From positions 1 through 36,785 of the forward strand of contig CAJCCF010000230.1 in the NCBI GenBank assembly GCA_903960845.1: a DNA stretch of 36,785 nucleotides, read 5' to 3'. Under the pieces are notes generated by a model. That model did not search any database and was not told the DNA's origin. It worked only from the letters and a program-made list of their open reading frames with translations. The stretch comes from an uncultured Verrucomicrobiota bacterium (GTDB lineage Bacteria; Verrucomicrobiota; Verrucomicrobiia; Verrucomicrobiales; Verrucomicrobiaceae). Of the stretch, positions 7,117-15,905 are shown piece by piece (position 1 is the stretch's first letter; the number at the start of each line of letters is the position of its first letter). Position numbers and translations under genes: made by a program.

Positions 7117-9791
7117 AACCCAACAACGACCTCACCCTGAGTCACGACAAAAAGATTGGTGACAAAAAGATGAAGAAAAGAACCCCATTTTTCTGTCTCC
7201 AATCTTTTTGTCTTTTCATCGTCGCCCTCCACGCCGCCGAGCCGATCGATCCGAACCGGTTTGAAAAGGAAATCCTCGTTCCGGCTGCACGCGATGCGAT
7301 CCAGATGGAAGTGCTGCCGGGTGGCGATGTCATCTTTGCCGAGTTCTGGGGAACGATTAAACGTTGGGACGCGAAGTCAGGCGGCGTGAGCATCCTTGGT
7401 TCAGTCCCAACGTATGCGAAGGGCGAGATCGGACTGCTTGGCATGGCCGTAGCGCGGGACTTTGAGCAGAGCGGGCATTTGTATGCCTTGTTCGCTCCGA
7501 CAGCTAAACTGGGCACGGTGCGCGTTAGCCGCTTCACGGTGAAGGATGGTAAAATGCCGGTGGAATCCGAGAAGGAGCTGCTCTCCTATCCCTACGACAC
7601 GGAGCACGTCTTTCACATGGGCGGCGCGATGTGGATGGATGGGAAAGGCGATCTCTACATCGGCAATGGCGACAATTGTCACTATGATCCCGGTCTGCCT
7701 CAGGACACGCAGCCGGACCGCAAAAACTGGGATGCCTTCCGCTCGGCTGCAAACTCGCGCGACCTGCGCGGCAAGGTGTTGCGCATTCATCCGAAGCCGG
7801 AGGGCGGCTACTCGATCCCCGAGGGCAATCTTTTTGCCGATGGCAAGGACGGCAGGCCCGAGGTCTTCGCCATGGGTGTGCGCAATCCTTTCCGCCTAAC
7901 CGTCGATGACAAAACGGGCACGCTCTATTTCGCCGATGTCGGCCCGAACATCATGCCGGTGCTCGGCGTGAAGCCGGATGGTTATGAGGAACTCAATGCC
8001 ACGCAGACCGCTGGCAACTTCGGCTGGCCGCTCTTTGTCGGACCGAATGAGGCGCTGCCGCTCTATGATTACGCCGCGAACAAGGAGGGCAAACGCTACG
8101 ACCCGCAGTCCCCGGAAAATCTCTCACCGCGCAACACCGGCATCCAAAAGCTGCCGCCTGCCAAACCTGCGCTCATCTGGTATTCGAGCCTGCCTTCAAA
8201 GGACTTCCCCACCGTCGGCAGCGGCGGACGCTCCATCATGGCGGGCCCCGTGTATCGCTACGACGCGGCGAATCCATCGACCACGAAGCTGCCCGAGGCG
8301 CTTGATGGTCGCCTCTTCATTTATGAGTGGATGCGGAACTGGATTCAGACCGTGAAACTCGACACGGCCGGACCGGAGATCGAGCCCTTCCTGCCGGAGT
8401 GGAATCTGCGCCGCCCCATCGACATGAAGATGGGTCCCGATGGTGCGCTCTACATGATCGAGTATGGAGACCAGTGGTGGGAGAACAACGACAGCCGCGT
8501 CGTGCGCGTCGTGTATCGTCGCGGCAATCGTGCGCCTGTGGCAAAACTCACCGCCAATGAAACCGCAGGCAAACAACCGCTCGCGCTTACCTTTGATGCC
8601 GCCGCCTCGCGCGATCCTGATGGTGATGCTCTGAAGTTCGTGTGGAGCATCGCGGGCAAAGAACAGGCCGGCGATGCAGCGAAATTCGCGCATACCTTTG
8701 ATCAACCCGGCAGCTATGAAGTCAGCGTGACCACGCTCGATAGCAGCGGCGCGAAGAGCATTGCGAAAGAGATGATCCATGTCGGCAATGGGCGGCCTCT
8801 GGTGCGTTTCGAGTCGCCTGCGCATGGTTCGTTTTTCGATTGGGGCTCAGCGATTCCCTACCAAGTTTCCGTCACCGAAACCGATGGCGACACGGTGCAG
8901 ACCAACCTCGGCACCGTGCAGGGCGAGTTTCGCGGTCGCCGCTTTGCCAGCGAGGGTGATAAGGATGTGATCGATCCCGGACTCGCGATGATGCGCGCCA
9001 GCACCTGCTTTGCATGCCACATGGCCGACACACCATCCGCTGGCCCGCCTTACAAGACCGTCGCTCTGAAATACAAGGACGACGCCACTGCCGCCGAGCG
9101 ACTCGCGCAGAAAGTCCTCAATGGCGGCACCGGCGTGTGGGGGCAGCTTCCCATGCCGCCGCATCCGCAGCACAGCATCGAGCAACTCCGCCGCATGGTC
9201 GCCTGGGTGCTTTCGCTGAAGGACGATCCCGCCAGCCCGCCGCAGTCCGGAGCCAGCGGCATCTTCACCGCGCCGAAGAAGCCCGAGAAAGGCACCCGCG
9301 TGGACGAAGGCGTGCTCATCCTCACCGCCGCCTACACCGACGATGGCAAACAAGCCACGATGCCGCGCCTGCGCGGTGAAGGCACCGTGGTGCTGCATTC
9401 CCGCCGCAAAAAAGCCGCGCTCTATGATGAGAACCATGGCATGGCCTACGTTGAGCACGCTTACGGAGAAAAGGCCATCGTCGGCCACTTCAAAGACGGT
9501 ACCCACATCCTCTGGCGCGACCTGAACCTCACCGGCATCACGCAGATCACCGTGCGTGCCGGATGCTTCGACAAAAAAGGTGGCACCCTCGAACTCCGCA
9601 GCGGCTCACCCACCGGCCCCGTGCTCGCTAGCGTCACCGTACAACCCTCCGGCCAGGCCGACGAAGGCGAGTTCCTCAGCATCCCCGCCAAGCTCACCCA
9701 CACCACCGGCCTCACCGATATCTGCGTCGTCGCACGCTGCACCGACAAAACCACCGAACTCGGCCTGAACTGGATCGAGTTTCTTCCGTGA
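7113..9791 (+). CDS. Secreted sugar-dehydrogenase-like propeller / PKD / cytochrome c / C-terminal CBM-like fusion
   Basis: This is an 892-residue exported fusion. The N-terminal half (about residues 45-480) is a glucose/sorbosone-dehydrogenase-type propeller, with GEIGLLGMAVARDFEQSGHLY, FHMGGAMWMDGKGDLYIGNGD and VFAMGVRNPFRL. A PKD domain follows (about 490-580, DPDGDALKFVWS and FDQPGSYEVSV). A class I cytochrome c follows with C632-x-x-C635-H636 and a later Met-containing LPMPPHPQHS. The last 160 residues are beta-rich and resemble CBM6/35 modules. The likely role is oxidation of a sugar at the cell surface with electrons leaving through the heme. The ATG at 7113 overlaps the glcF stop as ATGA. 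An ATG at 7170 would give a more canonical signal peptide (MKKRTPFFCLQSFCLFIVAL), so the start is unsettled. The hydrophobic core is encoded inside a small repeat (7146-7212). Confidence 0.85.
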   Translation: MKPNNDLTLSHDKKIGDKKMKKRTPFFCLQSFCLFIVALHAAEPIDPNRFEKEILVPAARDAIQMEVLPGGDVIFAEFWGTIKRWDAKSGGVSILGSVPTYAKGEIGLLGMAVARDFEQSGHLYALFAPTAKLGTVRVSRFTVKDGKMPVESEKELLSYPYDTEHVFHMGGAMWMDGKGDLYIGNGDNCHYDPGLPQDTQPDRKNWDAFRSAANSRDLRGKVLRIHPKPEGGYSIPEGNLFADGKDGRPEVFAMGVRNPFRLTVDDKTGTLYFADVGPNIMPVLGVKPDGYEELNATQTAGNFGWPLFVGPNEALPLYDYAANKEGKRYDPQSPENLSPRNTGIQKLPPAKPALIWYSSLPSKDFPTVGSGGRSIMAGPVYRYDAANPSTTKLPEALDGRLFIYEWMRNWIQTVKLDTAGPEIEPFLPEWNLRRPIDMKMGPDGALYMIEYGDQWWENNDSRVVRVVYRRGNRAPVAKLTANETAGKQPLALTFDAAASRDPDGDALKFVWSIAGKEQAGDAAKFAHTFDQPGSYEVSVTTLDSSGAKSIAKEMIHVGNGRPLVRFESPAHGSFFDWGSAIPYQVSVTETDGDTVQTNLGTVQGEFRGRRFASEGDKDVIDPGLAMMRASTCFACHMADTPSAGPPYKTVALKYKDDATAAERLAQKVLNGGTGVWGQLPMPPHPQHSIEQLRRMVAWVLSLKDDPASPPQSGASGIFTAPKKPEKGTRVDEGVLILTAAYTDDGKQATMPRLRGEGTVVLHSRRKKAALYDENHGMAYVEHAYGEKAIVGHFKDGTHILWRDLNLTGITQITVRAGCFDKKGGTLELRSGSPTGPVLASVTVQPSGQADEGEFLSIPAKLTHTTGLTDICVVARCTDKTTELGLNWIEFLP
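7146..7212. repeat. Three copies of an 11-mer, two direct and one inverted, across a signal-peptide region
   Basis: The 11-mer gacaaaaagat occurs at 7146-7156 and 7161-7171 on the + strand and as its reverse complement at 7202-7212. The outer copies extend to a perfect 14-bp inverted repeat (7146-7159 with 7199-7212). An RNA hairpin across this region would enclose the alternative start codon at 7170. The tract is AT-rich compared with its surroundings. It looks like a short dispersed spacer repeat that has become part of the reading frame. Confidence 0.7.
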
Positions 9792-9810
9792 GCTCCAACT
9801 CCATCACTCC

Positions 9811-10911
9811 ATGAAACTCTGCCTCCTACTGCTCTCCTTCGGTCTCGTCTCCGCTCATGCGGATGTGACCAAAGACAACTTTGGCACCACTCGCGGGGGT
9901 GACCCCGTCGAGCGCTACACGTTGAAGAACAAACATGGCCTCGTCGCCAAGGTCATCACGCTCGGCGGCATCATCACCGAACTGCACGTGCCCGACCGCG
10001 CGGGCAAGCTCGCCGACATCGCACTCGGCTTCGACACCTTGGCCGAATACGAGGAGCACAATGGCGGCGTTTATTTCGGCTGCATCACGGGGCGTGTCGC
10101 CAACCGCATCGCGGGCGGCAAGTTCGATCTCAAGGGGAAGTCCTACACGCTCGACCTGCATCCCAAGACGAGCTTTCACCTCCACGGCGGTCTGAAAGGC
10201 TTCAGCAAAGTCATCTGGAAAGCGGAGGTCATCACCGATCCGCGGGGAGCGGCGCTGCGGCTCGCATATCTGAGCAAAGACGGCGACCAAGGCTTCCCCG
10301 GCAATCTCAACACCAGCGTCACCTATGTGCTCACCGAGGACGACGCCCTCGTCATCGAGTATGTGGCCACGACGGACAAGGCCACGCCAGTCAACCTAAC
10401 CAATCACACCTACTTCAACCTCGCCGGAGCCGGCAGTGGCACCGTGTTCGATCACCTCCTCACCTTGCAGGCGCAGCATTATCTCGAGACCGATGAGAAC
10501 CTGGTGCCCACGGGAAAGCTGCTGCCTGTCGCAGGCACCGCCTATGATTTCACCAGGAGCGAAGTCATCGGCAGCCGCGTCAATCAAATCTCCATCGGCG
10601 GTTACGATCATGCTTTTGTCCTCGCCGACAAACCCCAGCCCAAGCCCGCCCTCGCCGCCGAGGTGTTCGAGAAGAAGAGTGGCCGCGTGATGCAGATCCG
10701 CACCGATCAGCCCGGCATCCAGCTCTACACAGCCACCTACACCACGCCGCTCAATGGCAAGAACGGCATGAGCTATGACCGCTTCCACGGCCTCTGTCTG
10801 GAGACGCAGCATCAGCCCGACTCGGTGCATCACGCCGCCTTCCCAAGCACCATCCTCGAACCCGGTCAGACATATCGCACCACGACCATTCACCAATTCA
10901 CCACGCGCTGA
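9811..10911 (+). CDS. galM: Aldose 1-epimerase (mutarotase), exported
   Basis: This 366-residue mutarotase interconverts alpha and beta anomers of aldoses. An N-terminal signal peptide (MKLCLLLLSFGLVSAHA) places it outside the cytoplasm. Family active-site elements are all visible: FHLHGG with H125, NLTNHTYFNL with H199, GGYDHAF with D266, and the catalytic base E331 in CLETQHQPD. Length is typical of the family. It follows the sugar-dehydrogenase fusion by 19 bases and precedes a sugar-acid-type transporter, so it probably prepares sugar anomers for periplasmic oxidation or uptake (inference). The leader is C/T-rich without a Shine-Dalgarno sequence. Confidence 0.94.
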   Translation: MKLCLLLLSFGLVSAHADVTKDNFGTTRGGDPVERYTLKNKHGLVAKVITLGGIITELHVPDRAGKLADIALGFDTLAEYEEHNGGVYFGCITGRVANRIAGGKFDLKGKSYTLDLHPKTSFHLHGGLKGFSKVIWKAEVITDPRGAALRLAYLSKDGDQGFPGNLNTSVTYVLTEDDALVIEYVATTDKATPVNLTNHTYFNLAGAGSGTVFDHLLTLQAQHYLETDENLVPTGKLLPVAGTAYDFTRSEVIGSRVNQISIGGYDHAFVLADKPQPKPALAAEVFEKKSGRVMQIRTDQPGIQLYTATYTTPLNGKNGMSYDRFHGLCLETQHQPDSVHHAAFPSTILEPGQTYRTTTIHQFTTR

Positions 10912-10966
10912 ACTTCCAACGCGCCACGATTCCACTTTTAGCACCCTGAATCCCAAGAACTCCTTC

Positions 10967-12253
10967 ATGACCCAAGCCGCCCCCTCCAACACCCGCCGCG
11001 TGGTGCTCTTCTTCGCCGTGACTTTGGCCATCATCACTTATGTGGATCGTGTCTGCATTTCGCAGGCGGCTCCAACGATGCAGGCTGAATTGGGACTCAC
11101 GAAGATCCAGATGGGCTATGCATTCACCGCATTTGGCTGGGCTTATGCGTTGTTTGAAATTCCCGGTGGCTGGCTGGGAGATCGTATTGGTCCGCGCAAG
11201 GTGCTGATGCGTGTGGTGGGCATGTGGTCCATCTTCACGGTGGCGACGGGTTGGGCATGGAATCTCGGGGCGCTGGTGATCAGCCGCTTTTTCTTTGGCA
11301 TGGGTGAGGCAGGTTGTTTTCCCAATATCACGAAGGCTTTTACCAATTGGTTTCCGGCGGCCGAGCGCGTCAAAGCACAGGGCATCCTGTGGCTGAGTGC
11401 TCGCTGGGGTGGTGCCTTCACGCCGCTCATTGTCGGTTGGATGCTGGCGAGTGGTGGTGAGGGCAAGTTCGGACTCGGCCTGCATTACCGCTGGGTGTTT
11501 CTGATCTTCGGTCTGCTGGGCGTGGTGTGGGCGCTGATGTTCTACCGCTGGTTTCGCGATTACCCGAAGGATCATCCCAGCGTCAGTGCCGCCGAGTTGG
11601 CTGTCATCGGGGAAACGCAGTTCTGCGGTGACCATTCCATGCCATGGGGCAAGCTGCTGGCCTCCCGCACGGTCTGGATGCTTTGGGCGCAGTATTTTTT
11701 CATGTCATACGCCTGGTATTTTTACATCACCTGGTTCCCCACTTACCTGAAGGAACAGTTCACCAGCATGGGCGACATGCAGCGGGCCTTGCTGGCCTGT
11801 GTGCCGCTGTTTTTCGGTGGCATTGGCTCCATTCTCGCGGGTCTGCTTTCGGCGCGGTTGGATGTATGGCTCGGCAGCATCGCCCGAACGCGCCGGTGGC
11901 TGGGAGTGCTCGGTATGGGCGCTGCGGGGCTCATGCTGCTCATCTCGATGCAACTTCACACCCCTGTGGCCTCCGTGCTCGCCATTGGTCTCGCGGCTTT
12001 GTGCAGCGATCTCGCCATGCCCGGAGCCTGGGGCGCGTGCATGGATGTCGGCGGACGCCACACCGGCGCGCTTTCCGGCAGCATGAACATGATGGGACAG
12101 GTCGGTGGCGCGATCGCGCCGATGGCCGTGCCGCTTGTTCTCGCCGCCACGAACAACAACTGGACCATCAACATGGGCCTCTTCGCCATCAGCTACTTCC
12201 TTGGCGCCATCTGCTGGGCCTTCATCAACTCCGACGAACGCCTGCACGAGTAG
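10967..12253 (+). CDS. MFS transporter, anion:cation symporter (hexuronate/galactonate-like) family
   Basis: This is a 428-residue inner-membrane transporter with about twelve hydrophobic segments. The first helix ends with YVDRVCIS, close to the YVDRVNIS typical of the ACS family (ExuT, GudP, DgoT). The MFS loop 2-3 motif is present as GGWLGDRIGPRKVLM, and RFFFGMGEAGCFPNITKAF is the ACS-type helix 4/5 region. The start at 10967 is chosen because it yields a short cytosolic N-terminus before the first helix. ACS members import sugar acids or other organic anions with protons. Placed after an extracellular dehydrogenase and epimerase, import of the oxidised sugar product is a reasonable guess. 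The exact substrate cannot be read from sequence. Confidence 0.9.
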   Translation: MTQAAPSNTRRVVLFFAVTLAIITYVDRVCISQAAPTMQAELGLTKIQMGYAFTAFGWAYALFEIPGGWLGDRIGPRKVLMRVVGMWSIFTVATGWAWNLGALVISRFFFGMGEAGCFPNITKAFTNWFPAAERVKAQGILWLSARWGGAFTPLIVGWMLASGGEGKFGLGLHYRWVFLIFGLLGVVWALMFYRWFRDYPKDHPSVSAAELAVIGETQFCGDHSMPWGKLLASRTVWMLWAQYFFMSYAWYFYITWFPTYLKEQFTSMGDMQRALLACVPLFFGGIGSILAGLLSARLDVWLGSIARTRRWLGVLGMGAAGLMLLISMQLHTPVASVLAIGLAALCSDLAMPGAWGACMDVGGRHTGALSGSMNMMGQVGGAIAPMAVPLVLAATNNNWTINMGLFAISYFLGAICWAFINSDERLHE

Positions 12254-12310
12254 GTCCTGCGTCAAAAGGGATAGGCGGCGAATAAACTTCAGCCGACCGA
12301 AAGACGATGA

Positions 12311-12337
12311 ACGGTATACCGTATAAAAACGGTATAC
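12311..12337. promoter_or_regulatory. Twin GTATAC operator upstream of GntR regulator 1
   Basis: Two arms, gtataccgt (12314-12322) and acggtatac (12329-12337), form a perfect 9-bp inverted repeat with a 6-bp spacer. The first arm also lies in a 12-bp palindrome, acggtataccgt (12311-12322). GTATAC-centred sites are characteristic of FCD-type GntR regulators. The second GTATAC ends exactly 3 bases before the regulator's ATG. A TATAAA box lies at 12322-12327 without a clear -35. The same arms precede the paralogous regulator at 27587, which supports autoregulation and cross-regulation. Confidence 0.8.
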
Positions 12338-12340
12338 TGC

Positions 12341-13000
12341 ATGCCCCCATCCTCGACCACCACCGCCCGCTCCGACATCACTGTCTCACGTCTCAGGCAG
12401 GAAATCCTTGATGGCGAAATCTCACCCGGTGCTCTTCTGGCTGAATCAGCCGTCGCTCTCAGACTCGGCGTGAGCCGCGTGCCGGTGCGGGAGGCGCTGT
12501 TTGCACTGGAGCGCGAGGGGTTGGTGGAATTCAGCGTGACTGGACGGGCTTACGTCAAGGACCTGTCGCCGCATGATTTTGAAGAGCTGTATGCACTGCG
12601 TCTCGCACTGGAACCCGTTGCCGCGCGATTGGCGGCACCCGTGTTCCTGGCGGACTCTTCACGGCTGGAGAAAAACATCAAGGCAACCGGCAAGGCCTCC
12701 ACGCTGCTCCAGGTCACCCATCTGGATCTCGATTTTCACGAGATCATTCTGGAGGCATCCGGAAATGCCCGGTTGCTGAAGCTGTGGCATTCCCTGCGCA
12801 GTGAGCTGGAACTTTGGCTGGGGCGTTTGCACCGCTCGAAACAGCTTCAGACCCGCGGCACACGCGCCGAGACTGTGACCAGTCATGAAGGTCTGGTGCA
12901 TGCTTTCAAAACCAAATCGCCAATCGAGTGCGAGCGGTTGATGCGCCAGCACATCCTGAGCTGGCGTGAATGGCTCCCGACGACGGAGGTGGATGCATGA
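12341..13000 (+). CDS. GntR-family regulator, FadR/FCD subfamily (copy 1)
   Basis: This is a 219-residue transcription factor. The N-terminal winged helix-turn-helix includes LGVSRVPVREALFALEREGL. The C-terminal FCD ligand-binding domain shows a full metal-ligand set (D129-x3-H133, H182, H204), suggesting metal-assisted binding of a carboxylate effector. FCD regulators commonly control sugar-acid and hydroxy-acid genes; E. coli GlcC is one. The operator abuts the start codon and no Shine-Dalgarno is present. The stop codon overlaps the next start (ATGA, 12997-13000), so the regulator is co-translated with the cytochrome gene. It is an ungapped paralogue of the regulator at 27587, with a 43-residue identical run from S140 to H182. 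Confidence 0.93.
   Translation: MPPSSTTTARSDITVSRLRQEILDGEISPGALLAESAVALRLGVSRVPVREALFALEREGLVEFSVTGRAYVKDLSPHDFEELYALRLALEPVAARLAAPVFLADSSRLEKNIKATGKASTLLQVTHLDLDFHEIILEASGNARLLKLWHSLRSELELWLGRLHRSKQLQTRGTRAETVTSHEGLVHAFKTKSPIECERLMRQHILSWREWLPTTEVDA
12985..12990 (+). promoter_or_regulatory. Shine-Dalgarno GGAGGT for the DUF1549/DUF1553 gene
   Basis: A strong ggaggt lies six bases before the ATG at 12997. It decides that start over the upstream in-frame ATG at 12970. It is notable because most other starts in the window lack such a site. Confidence 0.7.
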
Positions 13001-15879
13001 GGCGATGGTTCTCCATCGCGCTCGTTTGGCCTGCGGCTGCTTTTGCGGATCAGGGGGGCGAATTCTTTGATTCGAAAGTCCGTCCGCTGCTGGTCGAGCA
13101 TTGCTACGAGTGCCACAGCGCGGAGAAGACGAAGGGTGACCTGGCATTGGACACGAAGGCTGGTTGGGAAAAGGGCGGAAAATCAGGGAAAACCATCGTG
13201 CCGGGCAAGCCGGACGAATCCCTGCTTATCAAAGCCGTGCGGTATCACGACGAAGACCTCGCCATGCCGCCGCAGAAGAAGGGCGGCAAATTGCCGGACA
13301 GCGCCATCGCGACGCTGACTGAGTGGGTGAAGATGGGTGCGCCTGATCCGCGTGTGGCCGTGGTCAAGATCGGTGGCATGAAGGCTGATGAGGCGAAGAC
13401 ATGGTGGGCTTTTCAGCCGCTCCCAAAGGCGGACAACTCACGGACCATCGATGAATTCATCCACGCGAAACTGGCTGAGGCAAAACTTCAACCCGCTGCG
13501 CCTGCGGACCCTCGCACGCTGATCCGCCGTGCGGCCTACGATCTGACCGGCCTGCCGCCAACGCCGGAAGCGGTGGATGCGTTTGTCGCGGCTCCGTCGC
13601 CGGATGCATTGGCAAGGTTCATCACCCGACTTCTCGACTCGCCGCAGTATGGCGTGCAATGGGGCAGGCATTGGCTCGATGTGGTGCGCTACGCGGACAC
13701 GGCGGGAGAAAACACAGACCGGCCCCTGCCTCATGCATGGCGCTACCGGAACTGGGTGATGGATGCCTTCAATCGCGACACGCCATATGATGAGTTTGTT
13801 AGACTGCAGCTCGCAGGTGATATCCTGAATGCCGGCAAACCGGAGCGCGAACATGGCGAAGGCATCATCGCCACGGGTTACCTCGCCATCGCCCGGCGTT
13901 TCGGGCACGACATCGACAAGGACATGCATCTCACTTTCGAGGATGTGATCGACACCGTGGGCAAGAACTTCCTCGGCCTAACCACCGGTTGCGCACGCTG
14001 TCATGATCATAAGTATGATGCCATCACCTCGAGAGACTACTACGCGCTTTACGGCATCTTTGAGAGCACGCGCTTTGCTTTCCCAGGCTGTGAACCCAAG
14101 GGGCAGCCGCGCGACATGGTGCCGCTGATTCCGGCCGCGCAAGTCGAGGTGCTCATGAAGCCGTGGCGTGAGCGCAACGCGCAAGTCGAAGCCGAGAAAA
14201 AGCGCCGCGCTGAGCTGGCGGGTGCTGCGCAGAAAGTCATCAGCGGCAGCGCTGCCGGGAGCACTCATCTCCTGGCGAGTGCTCAGGTTGGTGAAGGTCT
14301 GTCAGTGAACTTTGATGTGAAAAAGATCGCCGTGCGCAAAGGTGAAGTCATTCAACTCACCGTGTCGCCGAATGCGAACCATGGAGCCGACAGCACGCTC
14401 ATCGAATGGAGCATCCATGAGACAGGCGGTGCGCAGAGCACCTGGAGCGTGGCGGATCTCGTGCAGAGCCTCACGCGGCAGAATCCATCTCCGGGTCGCG
14501 ACGGAGCACTGTGGTGCTTCATTGAGAGCACCTCGACAGGTCCCGCTTTCCTCACTGACAAGGCCGATTCCATCGACGGCAACAGCGCTTTAAAGAAGTG
14601 GAGCATTGGCGATCTGCCATCCGTTTTTGTCAACTCCGCAGACCAGCAGGTGATGGTGTGGACCACGCTCCAGGCTGAGTCGTTCTTCATGCATCCGGGG
14701 CCGAGCCGTCCAGTCGCAGTCGCGTGGGTGAGTCCGCTCGATGGTGAGGTCGCGCTGACAGGCCGCGTCGCGGACGTGCATCCTGCCAAGCTTGATGGCG
14801 TGGCGTTTGAGATTCATCACATCGCAGCGCCTGACTACGGACCTGCGCTCGTCAGCGCGGGCAGGATCTTGAATGAAACAGCCATCAAGGCTGAACCTGC
14901 ACCGGTGATTCCCGTCGCGTATGCCGTCGTTGACGGCGCGGCAAAGAACTCACGCTTTCAGCTTCGCGGCGATCCTGAGAAGCCAGGCGAAGAAATGCCG
15001 CGCCGCTGGCTTTCCGTTTTCGGCGGTGACGCTGTGCCTGCAAATGCCGGCAGCGGACGCAAGCAACTCGGCGACTGGATCGTGAGTTCACCGCTCGCCG
15101 CTCGCGTGATGGTGAACCGCATCTGGGAATGGCATTTCGGCAGCGGGTTGGTGCGCTCGCCAAACGATTTTGGTGCGCGCGGTGAAAAACCAACGCATCC
15201 CGGGTTGCTCGACTGGCTTGCCGCAAAGTTTGTTGCCGGCGGTTGCAGCGTGAAGGCGATGCATCAGCTCATCATGAGCAGCGCCGCGTATCAGCGCGCC
15301 AGCGCCACCTCACACGCCTCTGATCCTGACAATCGTCTGCTGGCGCACTTCACCCGCCGCCGCCTCACGGCGGAGGAAATGCGCGACAGTCTGCTCACAG
15401 CCTCCGCGCAGCTCGATCCGACGCCAGCTGAGGCGCATCCCTTCCCTGCCGAGAGCACCTGGAAATTCTCCCAGCACGGCCCCTTCAACGCCGTGTATGA
15501 AACCAACAAACGCAGTGCCTACCTCATGGTGCAGCGTCAGCGGCGGCACCCCTTTCTCTCGCTCTTCGACGGTGCCGACCCCAATGCCACCACTGCCGCC
15601 CGCCAGACCACCACCGTGCCGACACAAGCACTCTATTTCATCAATGATCCCTTTTTCCATGCGCAGGCTTCAGCGCTGTCGAAAGTGCTCATCGCGCTGC
15701 CTGACGATGATGCCCGCATCACCAAAGCCTGGCGCATCCTCTTCCAAAGAAAACCAACCTCCGCCGAAATGCAGCGCACGAAATCCTTCCTCGCCTCCTA
15801 CCCCGCTGACGACGCCGAAAAATGGGCTGCGCAGGCGCGCGTGCTTATGGCGAGCAGTGAGTTTCTGCATGTAGATTGA
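12997..15879 (+). CDS. Secreted DUF1549/DUF1553 diheme cytochrome-like protein with unrecognised insert domain
   Basis: This is a 960-residue protein with signal peptide [17 protein letters not shown]. The cytochrome c domain carries C36-x-x-C39-H40 and the [14 protein letters not shown] stretch typical of planctomycete cytochromes. DUF1549 follows (about residues 145-350), including C332-C335-H336 in [16 protein letters not shown]1553 covers about 650-955, with [20 protein letters not shown]. Between them, about residues 425-610, lies a beta-rich domain marked by GADSTLIEW and TWSVADL. The same domain occurs in the otherwise different protein at 28286. Expression is tied to the upstream regulator by an ATGA overlap. 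The protein is presumably periplasmic or cell-surface bound; its reaction is unknown. Confidence 0.87.
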   Translation: MRRWFSIALVWPAAAFADQGGEFFDSKVRPLLVEHCYECHSAEKTKGDLALDTKAGWEKGGKSGKTIVPGKPDESLLIKAVRYHDEDLAMPPQKKGGKLPDSAIATLTEWVKMGAPDPRVAVVKIGGMKADEAKTWWAFQPLPKADNSRTIDEFIHAKLAEAKLQPAAPADPRTLIRRAAYDLTGLPPTPEAVDAFVAAPSPDALARFITRLLDSPQYGVQWGRHWLDVVRYADTAGENTDRPLPHAWRYRNWVMDAFNRDTPYDEFVRLQLAGDILNAGKPEREHGEGIIATGYLAIARRFGHDIDKDMHLTFEDVIDTVGKNFLGLTTGCARCHDHKYDAITSRDYYALYGIFESTRFAFPGCEPKGQPRDMVPLIPAAQVEVLMKPWRERNAQVEAEKKRRAELAGAAQKVISGSAAGSTHLLASAQVGEGLSVNFDVKKIAVRKGEVIQLTVSPNANHGADSTLIEWSIHETGGAQSTWSVADLVQSLTRQNPSPGRDGALWCFIESTSTGPAFLTDKADSIDGNSALKKWSIGDLPSVFVNSADQQVMVWTTLQAESFFMHPGPSRPVAVAWVSPLDGEVALTGRVADVHPAKLDGVAFEIHHIAAPDYGPALVSAGRILNETAIKAEPAPVIPVAYAVVDGAAKNSRFQLRGDPEKPGEEMPRRWLSVFGGDAVPANAGSGRKQLGDWIVSSPLAARVMVNRIWEWHFGSGLVRSPNDFGARGEKPTHPGLLDWLAAKFVAGGCSVKAMHQLIMSSAAYQRASATSHASDPDNRLLAHFTRRRLTAEEMRDSLLTASAQLDPTPAEAHPFPAESTWKFSQHGPFNAVYETNKRSAYLMVQRQRRHPFLSLFDGADPNATTAARQTTTVPTQALYFINDPFFHAQASALSKVLIALPDDDARITKAWRILFQRKPTSAEMQRTKSFLASYPADDAEKWAAQARVLMASSEFLHVD

Positions 15880-15905
15880 ATCATGAAACCAATTTTACGA
15901 AAAAG

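Noticed and set aside
12254-12310. Rho-independent terminator after the MFS gene
   Set aside because: I see no GC-rich stem followed by a T-run in this gap.
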